Source of the DNA: an uncultured Lachnospiraceae bacterium
GTDB lineage: Bacteria > Bacillota > Clostridia > Lachnospirales > Lachnospiraceae
Length of the DNA: 25,022 nucleotides
Assembly: GCA_910585075.1 (NCBI GenBank)
Contig: CAJUED010000056.1
Coordinates: 1-25,022 of the forward strand
Direction: 5' to 3'
The position numbers and the translations under genes are program-made. Under the pieces are notes generated by a model. The model made no database searches and had not been told where the DNA came from. It saw only the letters and a program-made list of their open reading frames with translations. Positions 8,808 through 17,584 of this stretch are shown here, in pieces (the stretch's first letter is position 1; the number at the start of each line of letters is the position of its first letter).

Positions 8808-9088
8808 ATTCTTTGCAATGTTGTTTGAAAATTTTTCTAATTGCCATTATAACGATATTATTTTTGGAGATTCCATTGATAGAAGGAAGGCGAGCTGTAT
8901 GAATGTGAATAAACTGATGGAGCAGAAAGCTGTCACAAAATATAGACTTTCCCAAAATAGCGGAGTTCCGTATATTACGGTCTGTGATATATGTAATGGG
9001 AAGACAAAGCTTGAAAACTGTTCCGTAAAGACAGTCTATAAGATTGCAGAAGCGCTTGGAGTATCTATGGAATCCCTGTTAGATTTTT
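8808..9088 (+). repeat. XRE-gene repeat, copy 2 (promoter-damaged)
   Basis: This matches 1506-1810. The -35 box has become TTGCCA. A 24-nt deletion between ATAAC direct repeats removed half of the operator and the whole -10 box. Identity ends after AGATTTTT, within the gene. Confidence 0.9.
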
Positions 9089-9105
9089 ACTTGAAAATAT
9101 GTTAA
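8899..9105 (+). pseudogene. Truncated duplicate of the XRE regulator
   Basis: The 68-residue frame reproduces the first ~63 residues of the protein at 1621 without amino-acid change, i.e. the whole helix-turn-helix. It then diverges into YLKIC and stops. The C-terminal domain and partner nucleotidyltransferase are gone. The Shine-Dalgarno site is intact but the promoter is destroyed. It may be dead, or it could still make an isolated DNA-binding domain if transcribed from elsewhere, which might then bind the operator at 1546-1565. Confidence 0.8.
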
Positions 9106-9475
9106 TACACAAAAATAAGGAGCTCCCCAAATATGTTATCAGTATATCAAGAATGCAATGAAGGACGAAAGAAAACATTATTTGCTTTTCTGCTCTCTAA
9201 AGCCGGTCGATACGATATTAAAGGCAGAAAATATGTGTAGATTATTTTCACTTAGAAAGTATCATACTAACTATACAGAAATATCAAAAGGTGATATGAT
9301 ATGTATAAAAAACAAGAGTATTTACTTACGATTTACTATAAAAAGGATAGCACAGGGTACCAACTAATCCGAAGATTATAGAGTTGGTAGAAACTTATTG
9401 CATGTAAAATAAAAAATAAGAGAACCGTTCAAGGCAGCGATATGAGATTGCTTAGGCGGATATGAGGAATATAAA
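9106..9475. other. 370-nt leader upstream of Wadjet, possible small-gene debris
   Basis: There is no convincing gene. Two short frames have acceptable Shine-Dalgarno sites. One is at 9134-9241 (35 residues, after AAGGAG). The other is at 9301-9381 (26 residues, MYKKQEYLLTIYYKKDSTGY..., after AAAGGTGAT), which seems to continue in another frame as IELVETYCM up to about 9413. These look like fragments of small genes, the second possibly frameshifted. An ACCAAC/GTTGGT hairpin (about 9359-9390) and a weak TTGGTA-15 bp-TAAAAT pair precede jetA, but I cannot call a Wadjet promoter with confidence. Confidence 0.3.
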
Positions 9476-10951
9476 TTGAAATATTTGGAATCTATCCAGG
9501 AAACAGTATATTTATCTACTGGTAATGCTCCGCAATACAGACGTATTATGCGGATTTTTTTTATGGAATACGAAAAAATGCATTTTCAGTTATATAAAGA
9601 AGATGTGTTAGAATTGCTGAGAACGTATCCGGAGTTTTCGGATTATTCCATGGAGCAGCTGAAAGCAGACTTAGAGGCATTAGTTGGCTGGAAGAATCTC
9701 ACTCCTATTCAGGATCCCAAAAGAGTTTACACAATTGCGGAATATAAAAATAAGCAATACCGATATACCATGTCAGAATATGCTGTAGAGATAGAGCGAA
9801 TGACGGTAAAGCTTGAGAATCTTTTCTTAGACAGCGGTAATTTGTCCATGAATTATTTTGTACGAATAGAAAATGCTTTGAATGAAATGGCTCAGATAGG
9901 TCATCAGGAACCCAAAGCAGTGAATGAGTGGTGGAGCAATTTACAGGAAGATTTTAAAAGATTAAATCGAAATTATCAGGATTATTTGAGGGAGTTTTAT
10001 TCAGGAAAATCAGATAAGGTTCTTAAATCTATAGAGTTTGTTGTACACAAAGACAGATTTATTTCCTATTTACAGGAGTTTGTGCAGCAGCTTCAGAATA
10101 AATCCATACGAATAGAAAATATAATTAAAAGTTTGCCGCAGAAGATGGTTAGTGAGGTGCTGGAACGGGTTATTGAAAGTGAACTGGAAATTCCACATCC
10201 GAATTCTGAAATACAGAATTTAAGAGAGAATGCAATAAAGGAAAATATTTATGGGAAATGGCAGAGTCTGACAGATTGGTTTATTTCAACGGAAAGCCAT
10301 CCAAGCGAATGTCAGAAGGTGATGGATGTTACAGATGAAGTAATTCGTAAAATTATACAGAATGCAGCTTTGATTGTACAATTACAAAATTGGGGAATCA
10401 GCCGTAAGGAAGATTATAAGGTATTTATGCAGATGTTTGCGCACTGCGAAAATATGGAAGAAGCGCATAAACTTTCGGCGCATGTATTTGGAATACAGCA
10501 TGTGCGGCATTTTAAAGTAAACTGTCCACGATCTACTGACAGTATAAACAGCGGTGTTTTTGATGAAATGCCATCAGAATATGAATTGAAGCCTCATACC
10601 CGAACATATAAACCACGAATACATAAATCGGGTTTCGAGAGTAAAGCTTTGGAAAAAGCAGAACAGCGGAATCAATATTTGAAAAAGCTGGAAGAAGACA
10701 AAAAATTAGTTACAAAATATATCAGGGATAAGCAACTGAATATCAGTCAAATTGACGATTGTATTTCGGTTTCTACCAGAGAAACCCTTCTGCGCTGGAT
10801 TGCACAGGCAAATCTGACCGTTTCTAAAAGCGGGAGGACAGAATATGGACAGGTATATCATCTGAAAAAGCTGGAGGGCAGGCACACTTTGAAATGCGAG
10901 GATGGAGAATTGGTAATGCCCATATATGTATTTCAATTTGAGGATGAATAG
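9476..10951 (+). CDS. jetA: Wadjet type II JetA (TIGR02677/DUF2397), kleisin-like subunit
   Basis: The protein has 491 residues. The N-terminus, YLSTGNAPQYRRIMRIFFMEYE, matches the TIGR02677/DUF2397 family, the first gene of a conserved four-gene cluster later named Wadjet type II. By analogy with MukF/MksF it is the kleisin bridging the two SMC heads and holding the JetB dimer. The middle is strongly helical (residues about 100-300), and the C-terminus has a charged coil (KALEKAEQRNQYLKKLEEDKK) followed by a winged-helix-like end. The start is a TTG, chosen because GAGG lies 8 nt upstream and the family N-terminus begins there; the next ATG (9550) would cut into conserved sequence. It is the first gene of jetABCD, with a 32-nt gap to jetB. 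The family assignment is by recalled sequence pattern and by the complete operon context. Confidence 0.85.
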   Translation: MKYLESIQETVYLSTGNAPQYRRIMRIFFMEYEKMHFQLYKEDVLELLRTYPEFSDYSMEQLKADLEALVGWKNLTPIQDPKRVYTIAEYKNKQYRYTMSEYAVEIERMTVKLENLFLDSGNLSMNYFVRIENALNEMAQIGHQEPKAVNEWWSNLQEDFKRLNRNYQDYLREFYSGKSDKVLKSIEFVVHKDRFISYLQEFVQQLQNKSIRIENIIKSLPQKMVSEVLERVIESELEIPHPNSEIQNLRENAIKENIYGKWQSLTDWFISTESHPSECQKVMDVTDEVIRKIIQNAALIVQLQNWGISRKEDYKVFMQMFAHCENMEEAHKLSAHVFGIQHVRHFKVNCPRSTDSINSGVFDEMPSEYELKPHTRTYKPRIHKSGFESKALEKAEQRNQYLKKLEEDKKLVTKYIRDKQLNISQIDDCISVSTRETLLRWIAQANLTVSKSGRTEYGQVYHLKKLEGRHTLKCEDGELVMPIYVFQFEDE

Positions 10952-10953
10952 TG

Positions 10954-10971
10954 TGCTGCCGGAGGGCGGCA
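10954..10971 (+). other. Intercistronic hairpin just before the jetB ribosome site
   Basis: TGCTGCC (10954-10960) pairs with GGCGGCA (10965-10971) through six Watson-Crick pairs and one G-U, closing a GGAG tetraloop. The loop itself looks like a Shine-Dalgarno sequence, and the real site GGAGGG (10973-10978) follows by 2 nt. It may tune jetB translation or transcript stability. Confidence 0.4.
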
Positions 10972-10983
10972 TGGAGGGTTAGA

Positions 10984-12126
10984 ATGGAAGCTGTAAAAGC
11001 GTTAATAGAAAATTGTTGGATTGATAAAAAGAAAGATAAAGAATTATATACAAAAGTGCGCAGAGAACTGCCCAAATGTCAAAAATTTTTTCGGGAACAG
11101 CTGGGGTGGACAATTATCAATAATGAACAGATATTAAAGGCAGAAAAGATTCCGGCCCATGCAGAAAGTTATATGGGGATTACAGACTTTACGGAAAGCA
11201 GGGATTATTGCCTTTTTTGTGCGGTTCTGGCTTTTTTGGAAGATAAAGAAGAACAGGAACAGTTTTTATTATCAGAAATGGTGGATATGCTGGAGCTGCA
11301 ATTGAAGGATGTGCTTGAAGTGGACTGGACATCATTTACGCAGAGAAAATCCCTTGTAAGAGTTTTGCAGTTTTGTGAAAACATGAGATTGATAGAAGCA
11401 TATGAGGGCAGCAGCGATAACATTGGCAGCAGTATAAGGCAGGAAATTTTATATGAAAATACAGGGCTTTCCAGATATATGGCGGTAAATTTCGCATATA
11501 GTATTGCGGATTTTCGGTCTTGGGAAGATTTTGAAAGACAGCAAATAGAAGAAAGTGAAACGGACAGAGGACATTACAGGATTAATCGTGTATATAGGCA
11601 AATTACTGCTGCGCCTGCCCTATACTGGAGTCATGCTGACGATTCGGACAGTATATATCTGAAAAACCAGAGACAGTGGATACAAAGAAATATCAGTGAG
11701 TATTTGAGCGGGCAGCTTCATATACATAAAAATGCAGCTTTTTTGGTGATGGATGAGGAAGAATGTTTTGGGGAAAGACATCCCAGAGAGGCTATGCTTC
11801 CGGAAATTGTTATGATTTTATGCAGGCTGATCAGGGAAAAAGCGGAAACTGGTATTTGGAAGAAACGGCAAGATGAATGTATCGCGGTTTCACATAAAGA
11901 ATTTCAGGCAGAACTTTATAATTGCCGTGCCAGATACAAGCAGGCATGGAGTAAAGAATACAGAGAGATGGAAGATACAAAGCTGTTGGTAACAGTTATT
12001 TCTTATATGAAATCATGGATGATGATTGCTGAGTGTAATGAGGAGATTGTTATTTATCCGGCAGCAGGAAAGATAATCGGAAACTATCCGGCAGATTTTC
12101 AGATAAAGGAGAAAACAGATGAATGA
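10984..12126 (+). CDS. jetB: Wadjet type II JetB (TIGR02678/DUF2398), KITE-like subunit
   Basis: The protein has 380 residues. The order, size and sequence character (WIDKKKDKELYTKVRRELPK, FFREQLGWTIINNEQILKAEKIP, then SRDYCLFCAVLAFLEDKEEQEQFLLSEM) fit TIGR02678/DUF2398, the second gene of Wadjet type II. The family is a MukE-like winged-helix (KITE) protein that binds the JetA kleisin and DNA. I start at ATG 10984, which follows GGAGGG by 5 nt; an upstream GTG at 10951 would overlap the jetA stop and add residues with no family match. The gene overlaps jetC by 8 nt, which implies coupled translation and matched stoichiometry. Confidence 0.82.
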   Translation: MEAVKALIENCWIDKKKDKELYTKVRRELPKCQKFFREQLGWTIINNEQILKAEKIPAHAESYMGITDFTESRDYCLFCAVLAFLEDKEEQEQFLLSEMVDMLELQLKDVLEVDWTSFTQRKSLVRVLQFCENMRLIEAYEGSSDNIGSSIRQEILYENTGLSRYMAVNFAYSIADFRSWEDFERQQIEESETDRGHYRINRVYRQITAAPALYWSHADDSDSIYLKNQRQWIQRNISEYLSGQLHIHKNAAFLVMDEEECFGERHPREAMLPEIVMILCRLIREKAETGIWKKRQDECIAVSHKEFQAELYNCRARYKQAWSKEYREMEDTKLLVTVISYMKSWMMIAECNEEIVIYPAAGKIIGNYPADFQIKEKTDE

Positions 12127-15100
12127 GCGTTGGCATATGAATCGAATAGGATTCGTAAATTTCTGGCTGTATGATGATGAAGTATTTTCTTTTGCAGAGG
12201 GCAAATTACTGCTTCGTGGGCAGAATGGTTCGGGGAAATCTATTACAACGCAAAGTTTTATTCCTTTTATACTGGATGGAGACAGGACGCCTAACCGATT
12301 GGACCCTTTTGGCTCCAATGACAGGAGAATGGAGTATTATTTTCTGAACGATGGGGAAAAAGAGGAAGCAACCGGGTATTTGTATCTGGAGTTTCAAAAA
12401 GGGAACCGCTATCGGACAATTGGAATCGGTCAACAGGCACAAAAGGGTAAATCTATGGGATTTTGGGGCTTTGTTGTGCTGGACGGAAGAAGAATCGGTT
12501 ATGATTTTAAATTATATCGGGAAGCGGGGAATACAAAGATTGCTTACACAAAGCAGGAACTGAAAAGGGAATTGGGAGAAAACAATCTGTTTACGGAAAC
12601 ACAGAAAGAGTATATGAAACTTGTGAATAAACATATATTTGGATTTCCGAGACTTGAGCAGTATGAGCAGTTTATACGGCTGCTGATAAAAGTCAGAGCA
12701 CCTAAACTTTCCAAAGAATTTACGCCAAGAAAAGTATATGAGATACTGAATGATTCCTTGCAGACTTTGTCTGATGAGGATTTACGCGCCATGGTGGATG
12801 CCATGGAAAAAATGGATGACATGCAGGATGTACTGAATGGTTTAAAAAGATCCTATAAAGATTTGCAGAGTATACGAAATGAATATATAAGGTATAATCA
12901 GTACATGTTAGGGCAGAAGGCGGCAGCATATCTGGAAGAAAAAGGATTGGTTGATGAAGCCAGAGGAAGACTTGAAGCGCAGACAGATGAATTAAGGGAA
13001 ACAAAAGAAAAGTTAGAGGAATCATATAGAAAAATAACCGAGCTCAAAGCGAAAAAAAGTCTGTTGGAACGGGAGCAGGAAGCCATTGGAACAACAGATT
13101 TGGATGAAGCGGATGAAAAATTAAGGCAATGCCGGAATCGTCAGGAAGATGCAGAGAAAGAAATTTCCCAATATAGCCAAAGTATTGACCGGCACAGAGA
13201 TATGATACGGGAGTATGATGCCAAAATACGTGAAATACAAAAGAGTATCAGTGCTTATCAGATGGAAATAGAGCAGTCTGTGAATGGTATGAATGTACTG
13301 CAGGAAACGGTCTGCTTTTCAGGACATGAAAGTATCTTAAGATTGTGGAAAAGTTCGGATAGCTATGCAGAATGCAAAAATGTAAAAAGTGAACTTGAAA
13401 AATTGCGTAAAAATGTGGAAATGGCATTAGCAGAGCTGAAAAAGTTCCGGGAAGTGCAGATACAATGGGACAAGCTGTCAGAGGAATACAGCAGTTTGGA
13501 ACAAAAGAAATCCCAGGCAAAACAACAGGTGAACGATGCGGAGTTGATGGAGGATACGTTAAGGGACGATTTGATTGAGGCATATTATGGATTGGAACAA
13601 CTGAATCAGGAATTTTATTTGTCAAGATCAGAACTGGAACAGATATCAGGACATATCCAGAGGTACCAGGGAATAGCGGATTATGGGAATGTGCGTGATA
13701 TTTTGGGAAATATATGGGAGACGAAAAATCAAAAGCTGGGAAGCGGACTGTCTGCCCTGAATGTAGAAAAGGAAAAGAAGGCAGAGTCTGTAAAGGTTTG
13801 TTTGGAGGAATTGGAAGAACTGGAGAAAGCCCGGGAAATAACGCCCATTCGTAAAGAGATTTTATATAAGACGAGGGAACGTTTATTAGAAAATAATATT
13901 TCTTTTACACCATTTTATGAAGCAGTTGATTTTGCTGAGAATGTTTCTGTGCAGGACAGAAATTTATTGGAGTGTCAGTTAGAAGATACAGGGCTTCTGG
14001 ATGCATTAGTCGTTTCAGAGAAAGATTATGCAAAGGCGATGCAGATTTTAGGTGAGTGGTCAGATAAGATTCTCCGGTTAAAAGGCTCCGGGAAACACGG
14101 GTATAATAAACTGTCAGTGGCTGCCAGGGATCCGGAACTGCAGAAGATGACAGAACAGATTTTGTCCAACATCGGAGAAGCGGATGAATGTCAGATTGTG
14201 CTAAAATCGAATGGTTATTTCCGGTATGGAGCAGTGGAAGGGTACAGTAAACCTGAAAAAGAAGCATGTTATATTGGAGAAGCCATAAGAAGGGAAAAGA
14301 AGAAAGAGCAAATCAGAAGAAAAAAGGAAGAATTGGAGTCCTTGCAGCAGGAACTGGAGATGTTAGGGCAGGAAATTAATATATTAAAGGAAAGACTTGA
14401 AATATTGCAGAAAGAATATCATGCCCTTCCTGCATTTGATGAGTTGGATCAGGCGATTGCGCTGAGCAAGGATTTAAGCTGGGAATTTGATAAGTGTTGT
14501 GAAGAATGCAGGAAGAAACTGGCGGAAAAAGAAGATTGTGAAGCCAGGAAAAAACAGTCTGCCCAGCGGGTAGTAGTAAGCTGCCGGGAACTGCCCTATG
14601 AAAGAAATATTGAGAGCTATGAGGAAATTTTAGAGGCACTTGGAGAGTATAAGAACCATTTAGAATCATTTCAGGTGGCTGCAATGCATTTTTCCGCGGA
14701 GCAGAGCAAAGAAGATATGCAGAGTCAGTTGATTGAAAAAGAGGAAGATGCAATTGATACGGAAGATATTTATAAAAAAAGAGCAGAGCAGGAAATTCGG
14801 GAACAGAAGCTACAGATAGAAAAGCTGGAAGAATTTCTAAATGCACCTGAAAACCGAGAGAAGGCAGAACGGCTGAAAGCAATTAAGGAGGAGCTGCATC
14901 AGAAGGACGAGGAAGAACGGGAATTAGACAGGAATCGGGCCGTATGGGGAAGTAATGTAGAAAATCTGGAGCCGGAAATCGAACGGCAAAAAAATATAGT
15001 TATGGAGAAAATGGAGAAAGAGACCCGGCTCAGGAAATATTTTGACGAAGAATTATCGTTAGGGCTTGTATTTGCAAGAGAAAGTAAAACAATACCGGAA

Positions 15101-16156
15101 GCAGCCAAACAGGCAAAGGAGATACTAAAGGAAAGTGACAGAAATAAGTCAGTAGCGGAAATTGTATCGAATCTGGATCGGATCTTCCATGCGCATGTCG
15201 GAAGCCTGGTAAATTATGGGACATTTATGGAGGAATGTTTTGCAGAAGAAACAAAAGATGCAATGGTACTGCGTAAGCGTCATAGGATTGTGTCTTATAT
15301 GCAGGGACGTAAACTTTATTTTGAAGATTTTTATAGAATAATCAAAGAGAGGATTGACGAAACGGAACTCTTAATCCGACAGAAGGACAGAGAGTTGTTT
15401 GAAAATATTTTGTCAGACACTTTGAGCAGAAAGCTGAATATCCGTATTGCGGAAAGCAGGAAATGGATTCAGGATATGTCTTCTCTTATGCGCAAAATGG
15501 ATACTTCCATGTCGCTCACTTTTTCCTTGGACTGGCGGGCTAAGACTGCGGATGGAGAAGGGGAGCTGGATACGGTGGAACTGGAAAAGCTGCTGAACCG
15601 GGACAGAGAATTGATGACCGCAGAGGATATCGAAAAAATTTCTGCGCATTTTAGAAATAAGATTTATACGGTAAAACAGATGGCAGAGGAAAATGGTGAA
15701 GTTTTGAGTTATTCCGATTTGGTGAGAGAAGCGCTGGATTATCGGAAGTGGTTTGAATTTAAAATGTTTTACTATCGAAATGATGAGAACAAAAAAGAAT
15801 TAACCAATGGAGCATTTAACCGCTTCAGTGGAGGTGAAAAGGCAATGGCAATGTATGTTCCGCTGTTTGCAGCGGTGAATGCGCAATATAAAAAGGCGGA
15901 GCATGATGATTTGCCAAGAATGATTGCGCTTGATGAGGCATTTGCAGGTGTAGATGATAAAAATATCAGCAGTATGTTTGATCTTGTAAAAAAATTTGAT
16001 TTTGATTATATTATGAATTCACAGGTATTATGGGGATGTTATGCTTCTGTTCCTTTTTTGCGGATAGCAGAATTGCTCAGACCTGCAAATTCGCAGGTGG
16101 TCACAGTGATTTATTATTTGTGGAATGGAAAACAGAGAATAATTGAGGAGCAGTGA
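12119..16156 (+). CDS. jetC: Wadjet type II JetC (TIGR02680), SMC-like ATPase
   Basis: The protein has 1345 residues, the motor of the complex. Walker A is GQNGSGKS at 34-41, followed by the family-typical DGDRTPNRLDPFGS. A very long charged coiled coil spans about 270-1150 and is broken near the middle by a hinge-like region (about 590-720). The C-terminal head has the ABC signature SGGEK at 1237-1241 and Walker B MIALDEAFAGVDD with D1272-E1273. Known Wadjet complexes extrude DNA loops and use loop closure to recognise small circular DNA for cleavage. All ATPase motifs look intact. There is no CxxC zinc hook, so it is not RAD50/SbcC. AAGGA precedes the ATG, and the gene overlaps jetB by 8 nt. 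Confidence 0.9.
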   Translation: MNERWHMNRIGFVNFWLYDDEVFSFAEGKLLLRGQNGSGKSITTQSFIPFILDGDRTPNRLDPFGSNDRRMEYYFLNDGEKEEATGYLYLEFQKGNRYRTIGIGQQAQKGKSMGFWGFVVLDGRRIGYDFKLYREAGNTKIAYTKQELKRELGENNLFTETQKEYMKLVNKHIFGFPRLEQYEQFIRLLIKVRAPKLSKEFTPRKVYEILNDSLQTLSDEDLRAMVDAMEKMDDMQDVLNGLKRSYKDLQSIRNEYIRYNQYMLGQKAAAYLEEKGLVDEARGRLEAQTDELRETKEKLEESYRKITELKAKKSLLEREQEAIGTTDLDEADEKLRQCRNRQEDAEKEISQYSQSIDRHRDMIREYDAKIREIQKSISAYQMEIEQSVNGMNVLQETVCFSGHESILRLWKSSDSYAECKNVKSELEKLRKNVEMALAELKKFREVQIQWDKLSEEYSSLEQKKSQAKQQVNDAELMEDTLRDDLIEAYYGLEQLNQEFYLSRSELEQISGHIQRYQGIADYGNVRDILGNIWETKNQKLGSGLSALNVEKEKKAESVKVCLEELEELEKAREITPIRKEILYKTRERLLENNISFTPFYEAVDFAENVSVQDRNLLECQLEDTGLLDALVVSEKDYAKAMQILGEWSDKILRLKGSGKHGYNKLSVAARDPELQKMTEQILSNIGEADECQIVLKSNGYFRYGAVEGYSKPEKEACYIGEAIRREKKKEQIRRKKEELESLQQELEMLGQEINILKERLEILQKEYHALPAFDELDQAIALSKDLSWEFDKCCEECRKKLAEKEDCEARKKQSAQRVVVSCRELPYERNIESYEEILEALGEYKNHLESFQVAAMHFSAEQSKEDMQSQLIEKEEDAIDTEDIYKKRAEQEIREQKLQIEKLEEFLNAPENREKAERLKAIKEELHQKDEEERELDRNRAVWGSNVENLEPEIERQKNIVMEKMEKETRLRKYFDEELSLGLVFARESKTIPEAAKQAKEILKESDRNKSVAEIVSNLDRIFHAHVGSLVNYGTFMEECFAEETKDAMVLRKRHRIVSYMQGRKLYFEDFYRIIKERIDETELLIRQKDRELFENILSDTLSRKLNIRIAESRKWIQDMSSLMRKMDTSMSLTFSLDWRAKTADGEGELDTVELEKLLNRDRELMTAEDIEKISAHFRNKIYTVKQMAEENGEVLSYSDLVREALDYRKWFEFKMFYYRNDENKKELTNGAFNRFSGGEKAMAMYVPLFAAVNAQYKKAEHDDLPRMIALDEAFAGVDDKNISSMFDLVKKFDFDYIMNSQVLWGCYASVPFLRIAELLRPANSQVVTVIYYLWNGKQRIIEEQ

Positions 16157-16157
16157 T

Positions 16158-17465
16158 GTGGAAAGGAATACTTTAGAAGAATGCGCTTGTTATTTCAGAA
16201 AAAATGAAGCATATAGTCGTATGTTTTCGGAAATGAAGAAGAAATATACAAAATATGGAAAACTTTCCGGGAAAATTTCCCTGAGGAATTTATCGGAAGC
16301 AGAATGCGAAGCATTGGGCGCAGTTTTTGGGAAAAGTCTGTTGCCTGGTGATTTTATCTTTTCTATTTCAGAGTTACAGATTGCATTAAATGAGACAAGG
16401 TACCACGGTATCGAAGTGGAAAAACTTGTAGAAGTGTATTTTAAGGAAAGGATACTGTCAAATAGCCAAAAGAAGGAAGAAAAGATTGAGTCTGAAAAGC
16501 GATTCTGGGAGATATTTTTGAATGAGGTGACAGAGCGGTTTGGCCCTGAATCCAAAGGTACTCTTTGGCTGGAGGCTGCATGGAGGCAGCGAAGATACGG
16601 CTACCAGCTTATCATGAAGGAAAGGGAAAAATCGGAGAGCCTTATAAAAGAAATGCTTATGGAAGTATGCAGGACATTGGAATATCTGGCTGAAGAAAAC
16701 GGAAATGAAAGAGTCAGGCTGGCTGTGTTAGGGGCAAAAATGACAAAGAATCCTCATTATTTTGACAGGCAGAATGCTGCGGGGCGTTTATTGATTAACG
16801 CTCTGGGTTTTATTAATCATGTAGAGGAGCCAAAGGGACAGGAGGATATACTGGCATTGTATTATTTGTCAGGAATTTATCCTGATGATATTTCCAGCTA
16901 CACGACATGTTATGGAATCCATTTTTATGAGGGTGATAGTGAGCATGAGGCCTATCGGCACTTTATTGAAAAAGGTGAAAAATATGTCCTGACACTATCA
17001 AATTTGAGCAGACTGACAGGGGCGGGGAGCAGCGGAAAGAAAGTATTTATTATCGAAAATCAGATGGTTTTTTCTCAAATCTGTGAAGAATTAGCAGGAG
17101 AAGAATATTCTGTTATGTGTACTTCCGGCCAGCTAAAAACAGCTTCCTTATTTTTGATAGATATGCTGTTAAAGTCTGGCTGTAAATTATATTATTGTGG
17201 CGATATTGATCCGGAAGGGATTGAGATAGCGGACAGAGTACTGGCAAGAGGACCGGAACAGATTTTTCTCTGGAGAATGACAGAGGAGGACTATTATCGT
17301 TCATTGTCAGATGAAAAGCTTACAGAGAACCGTTTAAAGAAGCTGGATAAAATTGTAGATATTAAACTAAGGCAGCTTTCCGAATTTTTGAAGAAAGAAA
17401 GGAAAGCCGGATATCAGGAGCATTTGATTGATTTGATGGTGTGGGATATTAAAACAGTAAAGTAG
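16158..17465 (+). CDS. jetD: Wadjet type II JetD (TIGR02679, DUF3323-DUF2399), Toprim-type nuclease
   Basis: The protein has 435 residues when started at GTG 16158, immediately after the jetC stop and 7 nt past GAGGAG. A TTG at 16143 is possible but would sit upstream of the ribosome site. The C-terminal half carries Toprim catalytic residues: E300 in VFIIENQ, and the acidic pair D349-x-D351 in YYCGDIDPEGIEIAD. This domain resembles topoisomerase VI A/Spo11, and in Wadjet it makes the double-strand cut in extruded plasmid DNA. The N-terminal ~200 residues fit the DUF3323 part of TIGR02679. The key residues are present, so the system appears functional. No terminator follows, and only about 70 nt separate it from the vanR promoter boxes. 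Confidence 0.88.
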   Translation: MERNTLEECACYFRKNEAYSRMFSEMKKKYTKYGKLSGKISLRNLSEAECEALGAVFGKSLLPGDFIFSISELQIALNETRYHGIEVEKLVEVYFKERILSNSQKKEEKIESEKRFWEIFLNEVTERFGPESKGTLWLEAAWRQRRYGYQLIMKEREKSESLIKEMLMEVCRTLEYLAEENGNERVRLAVLGAKMTKNPHYFDRQNAAGRLLINALGFINHVEEPKGQEDILALYYLSGIYPDDISSYTTCYGIHFYEGDSEHEAYRHFIEKGEKYVLTLSNLSRLTGAGSSGKKVFIIENQMVFSQICEELAGEEYSVMCTSGQLKTASLFLIDMLLKSGCKLYYCGDIDPEGIEIADRVLARGPEQIFLWRMTEEDYYRSLSDEKLTENRLKKLDKIVDIKLRQLSEFLKKERKAGYQEHLIDLMVWDIKTVK

Positions 17466-17515
17466 GATATGTTCTATTTGAATAAGTTGTGGATAATATA
17501 ACAATTGTGCACTAC

Positions 17516-17535
17516 AACTTGACACACGCGGGGTA
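17516..17535. repeat. Third copy of the 20-bp boundary core, at the Wadjet/van junction
   Basis: AACTTGACACACGCGGGGTA is identical to 3297-3316 and 8639-8658, while the flanks differ. It lies 51 nt after the jetD stop and runs into the VanR box at 17533, so it could mark the left end of the van block. Confidence 0.85.
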
Positions 17536-17560
17536 CAGGGAAACTACAGACTGTTATGTT
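17533..17560 (+). promoter_or_regulatory. vanRS promoter with VanR box
   Basis: GTACAGGGAAACTACAG (17533-17549) contains two TACAG direct half-repeats 11 bp apart, as in the boxes upstream of vanY. A -10-like TATGTT follows at 17555-17560, 24 nt before the vanR start. This fits VanR~P activating its own operon. Confidence 0.75.
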
Positions 17561-17584
17561 ATCTTCTTAAATGGAGGGATTTTT

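Noticed and set aside
9158..9367. 69-residue forward frame upstream of jetA
   Set aside because: No good ribosome site and no recognisable pattern; other frames in the same stretch look more protein-like.
14376..14882. Long reverse-strand frame (168 residues) inside jetC
   Set aside because: Antisense shadow of a coiled-coil gene with biased codons; no start signal or family pattern.
17488..17496. Perfect DnaA box (TGTGGATAA) near vanR
   Set aside because: Single isolated 9-mer without further boxes, iterons or a replication gene; no basis for an origin.
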